Source: Natrialba magadii ATCC 43099 (GTDB taxonomy: Archaea > Halobacteriota > Halobacteria > Halobacteriales > Natrialbaceae). Taken from it: DNA of 64,000 nucleotides. The translations under genes and the position numbers were made by a program. The stretch is from NCBI RefSeq assembly GCF_000025625.1, contig NC_013922.1:930001-994000 (forward strand), read 5' to 3'. Positions 16,906-25,096 of this stretch are shown here, in pieces. The first letter of the stretch is position 1, and each line of letters opens with the position of its first letter. A model generated the notes under the pieces. The model was not told the origin of the DNA, made no database searches, and saw only the letters and a program-made list of their open reading frames with translations.

Positions 16906-17838
16906 TCACTCGGCACTCGTTGTGAGGGATCGGGAAAGTGCATAGAGATATCCTAATCCAACAAACCCAGTCAGAATGAGCAACATGAGAAGTGTCGTCA
17001 CCGGCATCAGCGACCGAGAACGAATCGCCTTCCCTCCGTACGTGGGAACACTATGGGTGAACAACTCTTTGAGAAACGCTCCTTCTTCCCCACCGGAATC
17101 ATCGACAATCGACTCGAGTAGTCGCTTCGAATACCCTTGCTGAAACGCGCGTCGGAGGAGCCATCTCGGCTGAATCCGATGTTCGAACACTTTGTGCTCG
17201 ACCACTGCGTTGGAATTGTAGACAACTCCACTCCCGTACCGCTCCTGCATGCGGGCACAGAGCTCTGCACCTTCGGAGTGGAGATATCGGTCGCTGGTCG
17301 GACCCAACTCAGGGTCGAACCCACCGAGCGCGAGGAACACGTCACGGCGGAACGAAATGTTCGACTCGAACGTATTTCGGACCTCCTCGTGGTGGGTTGC
17401 AAAGTTCGGGTGTGTGACGCCAACGAGCCAGTAGAACTCCGCTGGAAGATACCACGGATTCCCCGCCCGCCAGTCACCAACGAGTCGCCCCCCTGCCGCG
17501 ATTGCGTCGGTGCTTTCGTACGTTTGAACGAGCTGTTCGACCCACTCTGGATCGGCTACGGCGTCGTCGTCGATGAACGCGACAACGTCACCGGATGCGA
17601 TTTCAGCGCCTCTCGTTCGACTGTACGAGACGCCGCGGTTGTCGTCATTGCAAACACAGACAACCGTCTCATCGTCGCCGAATCTCGAGCGAACACGGTC
17701 GAAGACATCCTCGTTTCCATCGACGACGAGGACGATTTCCACGGCATCGTACGTCTGGTCTTGTACGCTTTCGACGGCCTCGCAAAATACATCGAACCGG
17801 TCCATCGAATACGTACAGACGACGACGGAGACCTCCAT
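16906..17838 (-). CDS. aglG: glucosyl-dolichyl phosphate glucuronosyltransferase-like, AglG family (GT2)
   Basis: 310 residues. The GT2 domain starts 'VSVVVCTYSMDRFDVF' and has the DxD-type 'VVAFIDDDAVADPEWVEQL'. 'FYWLVGVTH' and 'NTFESNISFRRDVFLALGGF' are strongly reminiscent of Haloferax AglG, the hexuronic-acid transferase of the second pentasaccharide position. A single C-terminal membrane helix ('LMLLILTGFVGLGYLYAL') anchors it. The UDP-glucuronate it would use comes from AglM. It is divergent from aglB with about 110 bp between. Confidence 0.85.
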   Translation of the reverse strand: MEVSVVVCTYSMDRFDVFCEAVESVQDQTYDAVEIVLVVDGNEDVFDRVRSRFGDDETVVCVCNDDNRGVSYSRTRGAEIASGDVVAFIDDDAVADPEWVEQLVQTYESTDAIAAGGRLVGDWRAGNPWYLPAEFYWLVGVTHPNFATHHEEVRNTFESNISFRRDVFLALGGFDPELGPTSDRYLHSEGAELCARMQERYGSGVVYNSNAVVEHKVFEHRIQPRWLLRRAFQQGYSKRLLESIVDDSGGEEGAFLKELFTHSVPTYGGKAIRSRSLMPVTTLLMLLILTGFVGLGYLYALSRSLTTSAE

Positions 17839-17915
17839 TGAAGCCGTCTTTCGGTGATTGAGAGAAAAGGGTTTCTGTCCATCGCTGGTCCCAACCAGTC
17901 AGCGTTCCAGAAGGC

Positions 17916-17921
17916 TTATAG
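17916..17921 (+). promoter_or_regulatory. TATA-like box of aglB
   Basis: TTATAG lies about 30 nt before the ATG at 17948, fitting a leaderless or near-leaderless transcript. Confidence 0.5.
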
Positions 17922-17947
17922 ACGCGTTACATCTTCAGTAGGGCAAG

Positions 17948-20833
17948 ATGAGTAACCAAACGCAAGCGGAGCATTCTACCGAGGTTTCCGATACCTCGGG
18001 CGTCTACGCTTACCTTCGCCGGCAGTACCATATCCCTGGGATCATTGCCGTGGTTGCGTTTATGTTCTACGTTCGTTTCCAGAACTACGACGCATTCTAC
18101 GGCGAAGACAGTCTCTCCCTCCAGGCTGTCGACTCGTGGTACCACTGGCGGACGACAGAATGGGCAGTCGAGAATTATCCGAACATGATCCTCGTCGACC
18201 CGTGGACATCGTTCCCGGAAGGACACCTCTCTGGCCAGTTCGGAACGCTGTTCGACTTCATCGTCGCAACGGTCGCGATGATTATTGGACTTGGTGATCC
18301 AACACAGAACCAGATCCTTCTCGCGGCCCTGATCACGGTCCCCGCAATGGCTGCACTCGTCGCCGTTCCGACGTTCTACATCGGTCGCCGTCTGGGTGGA
18401 ACGGTTGGCGGTCTCGCTGGAATCGCAATTCTCGCCCTCGCGCCGGGGACCTTCCTCGCTCGCACTACCGCCGGCCAACTCCAGCACCACGTCGCCGAGG
18501 TGCTGTTCATGTCGCTCGCGATTCTCGCGATGATGGTCGCGCTGCGCACGGCAGAACAGGATCGCCCGATCTACGAACTCGTCAAGGCGAAGGAGTGGGA
18601 ACCGCTCAAGCGTCCTGCACTCTACAGCGCGTTAGCCGGTTTCGCGACCCTCCTCTATATCCTCTCGTGGCCGCCGGGTGTCGTTCTCGTCGGTATCTTC
18701 GGCGTCTTCTTCGTGATTCAGCTCTCACTGGACTTCCTCCGCGGTCGGTCTCCGGATCACATCGCGTTCGTTGGCGTCATCAGTATGCTCGTCGTCTCCG
18801 CAGGAACGGCGCTTCGGATTCAAGAATCCGGATTCAGTGCGACCGGCTTCGACTACTTCCAGCCCATCTTCCCGCTCCTCGTCGCTGGTGGCTGTGTGTT
18901 CATGGCGTTTCTGGCACGGCAGTGGGAAGAACAGGGGCTCGACCGTCGTGGTTACCCCGCTGCGATCGCTGGCTCGATCGTGCTCACGATCGTGGCGCTC
19001 GCGGTTGTTCTTCCCGATGTCTACAGCACGCTCATCTCGAACATCTCGGGACGAATCGTTCCGTTTGGACACGGTGCCTCGGCACTGACGGTTCAGGAGG
19101 TCCAACCGCCGAGCGATCCTGCGGATCACATGTTCTCTGAGTTCGGGCTCGCGTTCTACAGTGCCCTCATCGGGCTGGCGTTGCTCGTTCTCCGACCCGT
19201 GCTCGGACGCACGTTCCGCGCAGAGCATCTGCTCGTTACCGTCTGGTCGCTGTTCCTGATCAGCATGGCGCTGACGCAGGTTCGATTCAACTACTACCTC
19301 GTCGTGGCGGTTGCCGTGCTTAATGCGTACTTCGTCGCTGTTGCGATGAACTGGCTGACCCTCCCGGACAATCTCGATAGTCTCCGTGACATCGAAACGT
19401 ATCAGGTTATCGCCCTCGGGCTGGTCTTGATGATGCTGTTCGTTCCGTTGCTTCCACCGATGGCAGACTCACACGCGGCTGCGGCAGGTGGCAACACAGG
19501 ACCACACCCAGAATCTGTAACGTGGGAGGACTCGAACGAGTGGATGACAGAAAATACGCCCGAACCTGGTGACTGGGGCGATGCAACCAGTTCCGACGAA
19601 CTCGACTACCACGGCTACTACGAGTACGGCGAGGATGGTACCTTCGACTACCCTGACGGCTCCTACGGAGTTCTCTCCTGGTGGGACTACGGTCACCTGA
19701 TAAACGTCCAGGGTGAGCGCATGGCGCACTCTAACCCGTTCCAGTCCCACGCTGACTCGTCGTCGGCGTTCCTGACCGCACAATCCGAAGAGCGTGCAGA
19801 ACTGATCCTCGACGCGATCGCTGCCGGTGAGGAGCCGGCTGACGAAACAAACGAAGAACTACAGGACATCGTCGACCAGGCAGCGGGCGCTGACGACGAG
19901 ATCCGATACGTGATGATCGACGACGCGATGGCTGCGGGCAAGTTCTCGGCGATCACTGCATGGACCGGACCAGACCACAGCCACTACGTTACGCCGGAGG
20001 ACTACGACGGAACCGAACAGATCGACCGTGACGAGGTCACAGAAGTGTTCAACGACGTTCCGTACGACGATACGGTCCTCTCGTCGCTGTACTTCAACAA
20101 CGCAGTCGGCATGGAGAACTACCGCCTCGTCCACGAAAACGAAGAACACGAGACGCAGTTCATGAGTTACGCGATCATCGACTCTGACACCGATCAGGTG
20201 CTGACGGCGGAAGACGGTACGCCGCAAGTTCGACTCAACCAGGACCTGTCGAGTCAGCACACGCTCCTCGAACTGCAGCAGATCCAGCAGCATCCAAATC
20301 TCGAGTACGAAGAGATCGGACAGCGAGAGACTGCCTCGGTCAAGACGTACGAGCGCGTCGACGGTGCAACTCTCAGCGGAACGGTCGATGACGCTAACGT
20401 TTCCGCAGGGGACGTCGTCACCGCCTCGCTCGAACTCGAGACCAACACCGGAACCACGTTCAACTACACCCAGCAGGGTGAAGTCGACGAGAACGGTGCG
20501 TTCGAGCTGACGGTTCCGTACGCGACGGACGACGAACTCGGCGTCGAGGATGGCTACACGGACAGTGCTGTCGAAGCACTCGACGAGGAGTACGTCCTCT
20601 CGCTCACGACGACTGACGGCGAGGAGTTCACCGTTCACCAGGATGAACAGGCTGTTTCGGAGTCTGCAGTTATCGACGGTGAAACGATCGACGTCAACCT
20701 CGAGGAGGTCGAGGATGCGGACGAGGATCCAGCCGACGAGAACGATGAGGCAGCCGATGACGATGGTGAGTCGGACGACGACACCGTTGCTGACGACGAA
20801 GCAGCAGACGAAGAGACGGACACGGACACCTGA
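17948..20833 (+). CDS. aglB: oligosaccharyltransferase AglB (STT3 family)
   Basis: 961 residues. It transfers the glycan from dolichol phosphate to Asn in N-X-S/T sequons on the outer face of the membrane. The N-terminal half has about 12-13 membrane helices and the 'DSWYHWR' acceptor-side motif. The soluble domain begins near residue 510 and carries the signature WWDYGHLI at about 578-585, with 'NPFQSH' nearby. The C-terminus adds a beta-sandwich-like part and a Glu/Asp-rich tail (about 915-961), typical of haloarchaea. It is the last large gene of the agl locus. Confidence 0.97.
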   Translation: MSNQTQAEHSTEVSDTSGVYAYLRRQYHIPGIIAVVAFMFYVRFQNYDAFYGEDSLSLQAVDSWYHWRTTEWAVENYPNMILVDPWTSFPEGHLSGQFGTLFDFIVATVAMIIGLGDPTQNQILLAALITVPAMAALVAVPTFYIGRRLGGTVGGLAGIAILALAPGTFLARTTAGQLQHHVAEVLFMSLAILAMMVALRTAEQDRPIYELVKAKEWEPLKRPALYSALAGFATLLYILSWPPGVVLVGIFGVFFVIQLSLDFLRGRSPDHIAFVGVISMLVVSAGTALRIQESGFSATGFDYFQPIFPLLVAGGCVFMAFLARQWEEQGLDRRGYPAAIAGSIVLTIVALAVVLPDVYSTLISNISGRIVPFGHGASALTVQEVQPPSDPADHMFSEFGLAFYSALIGLALLVLRPVLGRTFRAEHLLVTVWSLFLISMALTQVRFNYYLVVAVAVLNAYFVAVAMNWLTLPDNLDSLRDIETYQVIALGLVLMMLFVPLLPPMADSHAAAAGGNTGPHPESVTWEDSNEWMTENTPEPGDWGDATSSDELDYHGYYEYGEDGTFDYPDGSYGVLSWWDYGHLINVQGERMAHSNPFQSHADSSSAFLTAQSEERAELILDAIAAGEEPADETNEELQDIVDQAAGADDEIRYVMIDDAMAAGKFSAITAWTGPDHSHYVTPEDYDGTEQIDRDEVTEVFNDVPYDDTVLSSLYFNNAVGMENYRLVHENEEHETQFMSYAIIDSDTDQVLTAEDGTPQVRLNQDLSSQHTLLELQQIQQHPNLEYEEIGQRETASVKTYERVDGATLSGTVDDANVSAGDVVTASLELETNTGTTFNYTQQGEVDENGAFELTVPYATDDELGVEDGYTDSAVEALDEEYVLSLTTTDGEEFTVHQDEQAVSESAVIDGETIDVNLEEVEDADEDPADENDEAADDDGESDDDTVADDEAADEETDTDT

Positions 20834-21113
20834 GCAGACGAATTGTCGAGGTGCTGTGCGTCGTTCGCTGATCTAGCAGATTGTTTGGACGCTGTTTTAG
20901 AGCGGTGCACTCTCCAATCAGCGTCTCATATTGCACTCCCGCTGTTCTTTCCCCCGAATTAGTGGGTGATTCCTGTTCGTTTCTGCTCAACTGTGTTTTC
21001 TCGTTAGAAGCGATTGCTAATCACCGTTCAATTTCATGTCACTTATTTCTGTAACATTGCATATGAAAGTATAAGATATATTTATTTCCAATGGTGGTAA
21101 CCATAGGAATGTA

Positions 21114-21248
21114 ATGTCCGTAACTGACAGCATGACGGATTACCTCGCCCAGCACCCACGAATGATCGGCGCACTGTTCACGCTGTGCATCTTGCTCAGC
21201 CAGGCAGGAACGGTCGTCGCAGGAACCAACTCACAAGTTGGTCCGTAA
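21114..21248 (+). CDS. 44-residue haloarchaeal small protein with one hydrophobic segment
   Basis: It starts MSVTDSMTDYLAQHPRM and ends QVGP. One helix ('IGALFTLCILLSQAGTVVA') looks like a membrane or signal segment. The pattern 'LxxHPRMIGxLFxLxLLLSQAG' recalls the small haloarchaeal DUF7503-type family, of unknown function. A TATA-like TTTATT at 21081-21086 lies about 30 nt before the ATG. Being only 45 codons it is easily missed. It stands alone after aglB on the same strand, 280 bp downstream. Confidence 0.75.
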   Translation: MSVTDSMTDYLAQHPRMIGALFTLCILLSQAGTVVAGTNSQVGP

Positions 21249-21328
21249 TCGTGGTACGGTAGATTGCTATCTGTATAATTGCACCGTCGTATTGAAACCA
21301 GAACTGAATCTGTTCTGTAGCGGTCTGT

Positions 21329-23647
21329 TCAGTCTTTCCCGAACGGACCGATTCCATCATTCCATGAAAGTGTCTCTTCCACTAGCATCGGTAACTCGTT
21401 CCAAGAGAGATATTCATACAAGTCAGTCTCGGTAACGCTGGAGAACGGTGTGCACCCGGGACTCAAGTGCCGATCTTCGACACATGGAAGGTTTGAGGCA
21501 GTCGCCGTTCCTAACTGGAACTCCTTCGTTGAATATGATTGAATAGAAAAGTCCAACTCCCCTGTATCACTGTGATTGAGTTTGACGACAGCGGGCGCAC
21601 CACCGTCGGACTGCGCAATATCGGCCGACCCATCGCCAACGATGAGATACTGCTCGCCGAGTGCCGTATTCTGCCGGGCGATCTCGAGTGCACCCCGAAG
21701 CGGGAAGCCCCGATTGAGCAAGCGGGCCATCGTCTCACCTGCTTCGACGGCGTCCTCGTTTGCGACATCGCCGTACGTACTGACGCCGCCGAACGCGCCG
21801 CGGCGGATCATCGCAAGCCCCTGCTGGTAGGAGCGACAGGCGTTCAGGAAGAAGACGCCAACGTCGACCGACTCGAGTGTTCGGATATCCAGATCGCCGT
21901 CGGGACAGCGCAGGCCGTCTTCGGTCGCGTGGCCGATGTAGTGGACGAAGTCGTAGCCGCCTTCGGTAAGGAGGGTCGCGAGACGGTTGCTGTCGACGCC
22001 GAACTCGGAGTCAATCTCGAAGGGGAGTTCGTCGCGGGTCCCGTAGGCGTCGTCGAGCAGGTCGTGCTCGTCGAGCATCTGGGCGTCGTTACAGACGAGG
22101 AGGAGTTCGATGGAGTCGTTTCGCGTGTCGCGGTCTAGCTGGTTCCGGTAGGCTTCAATCGTCGCTTTGGAGGCGTTTTGCGGGACGTTGTTGCCGAACC
22201 AGGCGTGTTCGACGGATTCGTCGGTAACGTCTGGAACGACGAACGCGGATTCGTCTGGCGGGGCAGCCGGTGATGGGGAGGGTGAGGGAGACGGAGAGCG
22301 CGAGGGTGTCTGGTCGCCACTGCTACTATCGGGTGGTACTTCGCTCGTCGACCGGACGAACTGCGCCTCAGCTGTCGCGGCTCCGGGCGGGTCAGACGGT
22401 GTTTCCCCGCTGGAGGGGCGCACGATACCCAGTTCGTTGACGATAAACGGCAACAACTCGATGCTCTCGGGCTCCGGTGGAACGTGTGCGGTCAGCGGCC
22501 AGCGAGGCGCGTGTGCCTCAATCTGCTCGAACGGAACCTCGAGGTACTGCGCCAATCGCTCGGGGAGTGGCTCGTCGTACACTGTCTCGAGTTCGAACGG
22601 CAACTCGGTTTCGAGTTTCGAGCGCTCGAGAAGATCGTACTGGAAGATGCCCTCCGTCCGCGTCAGACAGTCGAGGAAGAAGAACCGTTTGAGCAAGTCG
22701 GCGATTTCGTCGCCGAACGTCTCGTCACTCGGAAGTGGGTACGTAAACGTCGGCGTCTCGAGTGCGGGCTCGTCGCCGGGCTCGATTCGCGCGCCGAGGA
22801 AGAACGCGAGCGGCGCGGCCTGAAAGAGCGTGAGGTAGCGTGAGGGGACGGTGATCGTGATGCCGTCGGTCAGTGTTTCGGAGTCGGTGGCCGGGAGGTC
22901 GGGTGCGGCTGGTGGTGTCGTCTCCGCTGCGTTCACGTCCATTGTGTCCGCTGCATCGGTGTCTGAGACCGCCCTCATTCTGGCGCCAGTCTCTGGGCCG
23001 ATATCAGATTTCCTGACCGCATCCGGGATCTCGAGTGTCTCGCCGAGTTCGATGAGCGGCGGGTGGCCGCGAAGCGTTGGCCAGGTCCGCTCCGGTGAAC
23101 TCGTCTTCAGAGCGGAGGGAAACGCCGAGAGTGCCTGTGCCATCGACTCGATGTCTGGCGGTGTCGTGATCGTTCCCGCAGGTCGGTCGTGAAGCGATCG
23201 CGCGCCGAGCGTAACTGTCGTCTCGTGCTCGAGTTCGATCCGGACTGCCGTGAGGCCGATATCAACTGTCCCCGCGGTGTCGATCCGACAGTAGAGTTTG
23301 ATCGGACCGCTCAGTCCGATGAACTGCGGGCGGTCCTCGAGTGTGGTCTGTTCTCCGACGCCAACGTTCGACTCGGTTCGACCCGTTTCGTCGTGGACTG
23401 TCACGGAGTAGGGTTGATCGAATCGAAGTTCGTCGGTTGTTACCGTACAGGTTTTGTTGACGGGAAAGCAGAACTCCTGTGGATCGACTGTCGTCGGTGA
23501 GACCGCCGTCGACGTGCCGACGCGGAGATGCCGCTGCTCGATCGAATCGTGGAACTCGAGCCCTGGCCCTGGCCCTGGCCCTGACCCTGACCGTGAGCCT
23601 GACCCTGAACCTGACGGATCGGTGACTGCCGCGATCTCAATCGTCAT
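21329..23647 (-). CDS. CHAT-domain (caspase-like) protein
   Basis: 772 residues. The C-terminal third carries a CHAT-type clan-CD peptidase core: His573 in 'YDFVHYIGHATEDG' and Cys604 in 'VGVFFLNACRSYQQG', followed by 'RGAFGGVSTYGDV' and the closing 'GFPLRGALEIARQ' helix. The N-terminal 500 residues have no domain I recognise; they include beta-rich stretches, a Gly/Ser/Pro repeat near the start and a Ser-Pro repeat linker just before the peptidase part. CHAT proteins usually act as regulated proteases or scaffolds in conflict systems. It lies 84 bp downstream of the Orc1-like gene on the same strand, so the two are probably co-transcribed. The target is unknown. Confidence 0.8.
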   Translation of the reverse strand: MTIEIAAVTDPSGSGSGSRSGSGPGPGPGLEFHDSIEQRHLRVGTSTAVSPTTVDPQEFCFPVNKTCTVTTDELRFDQPYSVTVHDETGRTESNVGVGEQTTLEDRPQFIGLSGPIKLYCRIDTAGTVDIGLTAVRIELEHETTVTLGARSLHDRPAGTITTPPDIESMAQALSAFPSALKTSSPERTWPTLRGHPPLIELGETLEIPDAVRKSDIGPETGARMRAVSDTDAADTMDVNAAETTPPAAPDLPATDSETLTDGITITVPSRYLTLFQAAPLAFFLGARIEPGDEPALETPTFTYPLPSDETFGDEIADLLKRFFFLDCLTRTEGIFQYDLLERSKLETELPFELETVYDEPLPERLAQYLEVPFEQIEAHAPRWPLTAHVPPEPESIELLPFIVNELGIVRPSSGETPSDPPGAATAEAQFVRSTSEVPPDSSSGDQTPSRSPSPSPSPSPAAPPDESAFVVPDVTDESVEHAWFGNNVPQNASKATIEAYRNQLDRDTRNDSIELLLVCNDAQMLDEHDLLDDAYGTRDELPFEIDSEFGVDSNRLATLLTEGGYDFVHYIGHATEDGLRCPDGDLDIRTLESVDVGVFFLNACRSYQQGLAMIRRGAFGGVSTYGDVANEDAVEAGETMARLLNRGFPLRGALEIARQNTALGEQYLIVGDGSADIAQSDGGAPAVVKLNHSDTGELDFSIQSYSTKEFQLGTATASNLPCVEDRHLSPGCTPFSSVTETDLYEYLSWNELPMLVEETLSWNDGIGPFGKD
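22262..22312. repeat. hexamer repeat encoding a Ser-Pro linker in the CHAT gene
   Basis: On the minus strand it reads as Ser-Pro dipeptides. The period is a multiple of three and the frame is kept. Confidence 0.8.
23558..23622. repeat. CCTGGC/CCTGAC hexamer repeat in the 5' part of the CHAT gene
   Basis: About ten hexamers of CCTGRC type encode the Gly-Pro/Gly-Ser segment near residues 11-30. They are in frame. Confidence 0.85.
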
Positions 23648-23731
23648 GTCTTCTCCGGGATACTCATCTCATTCATGCCGATTGTTAAAAAGAGTACTAT
23701 CGGTCGTTCGAGTGGGGACTATTCTCGCGTG

Positions 23732-25096
23732 TTATGGCGTCTCGGTATCGATATCCGCTGAATTGAGCGCTTTGAAGACGAGCGTGGGGAATCGTGGTTC
23801 GACGGTACTTGGGCGGCGGCCGCTGCCGGTCGTTGGGAGCGGAACGCGTTCGATAACGCCGCGGTCGGCGAGTTCGTAGAGGAACCGTTTGACTGTCCCG
23901 TCGGTGAGTGTCGACCGCTCGGCGATGGCCACCGAAACCTCACGAATCGGTCTGTCTGCGGTGTCGACGTCGACGAGGTGTGAGAGCACTTGCTGGCGTG
24001 TGTCAGACAGTGCGAGCGTCCGGTCAATGTGAACGCCGTTGGCGGGGACCGCGTTGCGGGCGGCTTCGAGATGGGCGGTTTCGATCCGGGTTGCGTCGTC
24101 GTCGGCCGCAAGGCAGGCGGCACTAAAGAGCGCGGCGAGTGCGTCGTGTGCGTTGCCGTCGGCCCAGATGGCGAGTTCGCGCACGGATTCGTGGTCGAGG
24201 ACGCCTGCGGCGAGCCCGGTGGAGGCGCGGTCGGTGATGACGTCGACGAGTTCGTGGTGACGGTATGCTGGGACGGTGACGACCGAACCCAGGGGCTGTG
24301 GTTGTGACTGTGGCTGTGGCTGTGATGGTGACGACGACTGTGATGGTGACTGTGATGGTGACTGTGACTGTGACTGTGACGGTGGCTGTGTTTCGTCATC
24401 GCTGGTCGTCGTTCCGTTCTCGCTGGTATCAGTCTCGTTTTCGCCCTCGAACTGGTCTGCACCGCTGTTATCCTCGGAGCGAGTGGGCTGCCAGTTTGCG
24501 GGAGTCGACTGGCCAACCGCCATCGTCGCGACACTATCACTGACTGGTTCGAGGAGCTCCCTGGCTCGCTCGTACCGCAACGTTTCGGGCTCGTCGTGGT
24601 GGTCGATGGCGACGACAGCCCGACGGTCGTGGCGCGCGAGGCGTGCGGTCAGACGCTCTCGAAGGTCGTCCGTTCCGATGCCGCTCTCGGGAACCGGCTC
24701 TGCGGAAATAACCGAGAGAACGGCCTGGTAGAACGCGAAGGCGCTCTCGACGCGGCGGCCGTCGACGTAGACGAACCAGGTCACCGGGCCGTTGCTGCCC
24801 GCACGCGTCGTTGTCGCGATCGATCGACTCGATTCGCCGAGTCGGTCGTTGAGCGCATCGAACAGCGCGGTGACGATGGCAGACGTTCCGGATCCCGGCG
24901 GGCCGACGACAGCCACCGGCTCCGGCAGGTCGCCATCGAAGACGGGCTCGAGTTCGTCCAGCAGCTGTTCCAGGACGGGACCGCGCCCGACCGGTTCCGG
25001 GCGGTGGACGACGGGACTCAGGTGGTCGCGGTCGACCACCACCGTCCGTCCCTGGTGTGCCGACCGTCGTCGTGCGATACGCTCTTGTAAATTCAT
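23732..25096 (-). CDS. Orc1/Cdc6-like protein with degenerate ATPase site
   Basis: 454 residues with Orc1/Cdc6 layout: an AAA+ part, a lid 'GNAHDALAALFSAACLA' (compare GDARRAL in active Orc1) and a C-terminal winged helix ('VSVAIAERSTLTDGTVKRFLYELADRG', about 388-413). The Walker A reads GPPGSGTS (65-72), Thr replacing the invariant Lys; Walker B reads AVVAIDHHDE, and the sensor-2 Arg is His. It probably binds nucleotide poorly, so it is more likely a DNA-binding or scaffold protein than an initiator. Residues 212-268 are a Ser/Gln/Pro repeat linker. The start codon overlaps the glpC stop (TAATG). No ORB repeats are visible beside it. Confidence 0.8.
   Translation of the reverse strand: MNLQERIARRRSAHQGRTVVVDRDHLSPVVHRPEPVGRGPVLEQLLDELEPVFDGDLPEPVAVVGPPGSGTSAIVTALFDALNDRLGESSRSIATTTRAGSNGPVTWFVYVDGRRVESAFAFYQAVLSVISAEPVPESGIGTDDLRERLTARLARHDRRAVVAIDHHDEPETLRYERARELLEPVSDSVATMAVGQSTPANWQPTRSEDNSGADQFEGENETDTSENGTTTSDDETQPPSQSQSQSPSQSPSQSSSPSQPQPQSQPQPLGSVVTVPAYRHHELVDVITDRASTGLAAGVLDHESVRELAIWADGNAHDALAALFSAACLAADDDATRIETAHLEAARNAVPANGVHIDRTLALSDTRQQVLSHLVDVDTADRPIREVSVAIAERSTLTDGTVKRFLYELADRGVIERVPLPTTGSGRRPSTVEPRFPTLVFKALNSADIDTETP
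24296..24392. repeat. hexamer repeat encoding a Gln/Ser/Pro linker in the Orc1-like gene
   Basis: Units of TGTGAC/TGTGGC/GGTGAC type, in frame, encode residues about 236-268 on the minus strand. Confidence 0.9.

Noticed and set aside
23732-25096. Second functional replication origin beside the Orc1-like gene
   Set aside because: No ORB-like repeats or AT-rich region are visible next to it and its ATPase residues are degenerate.
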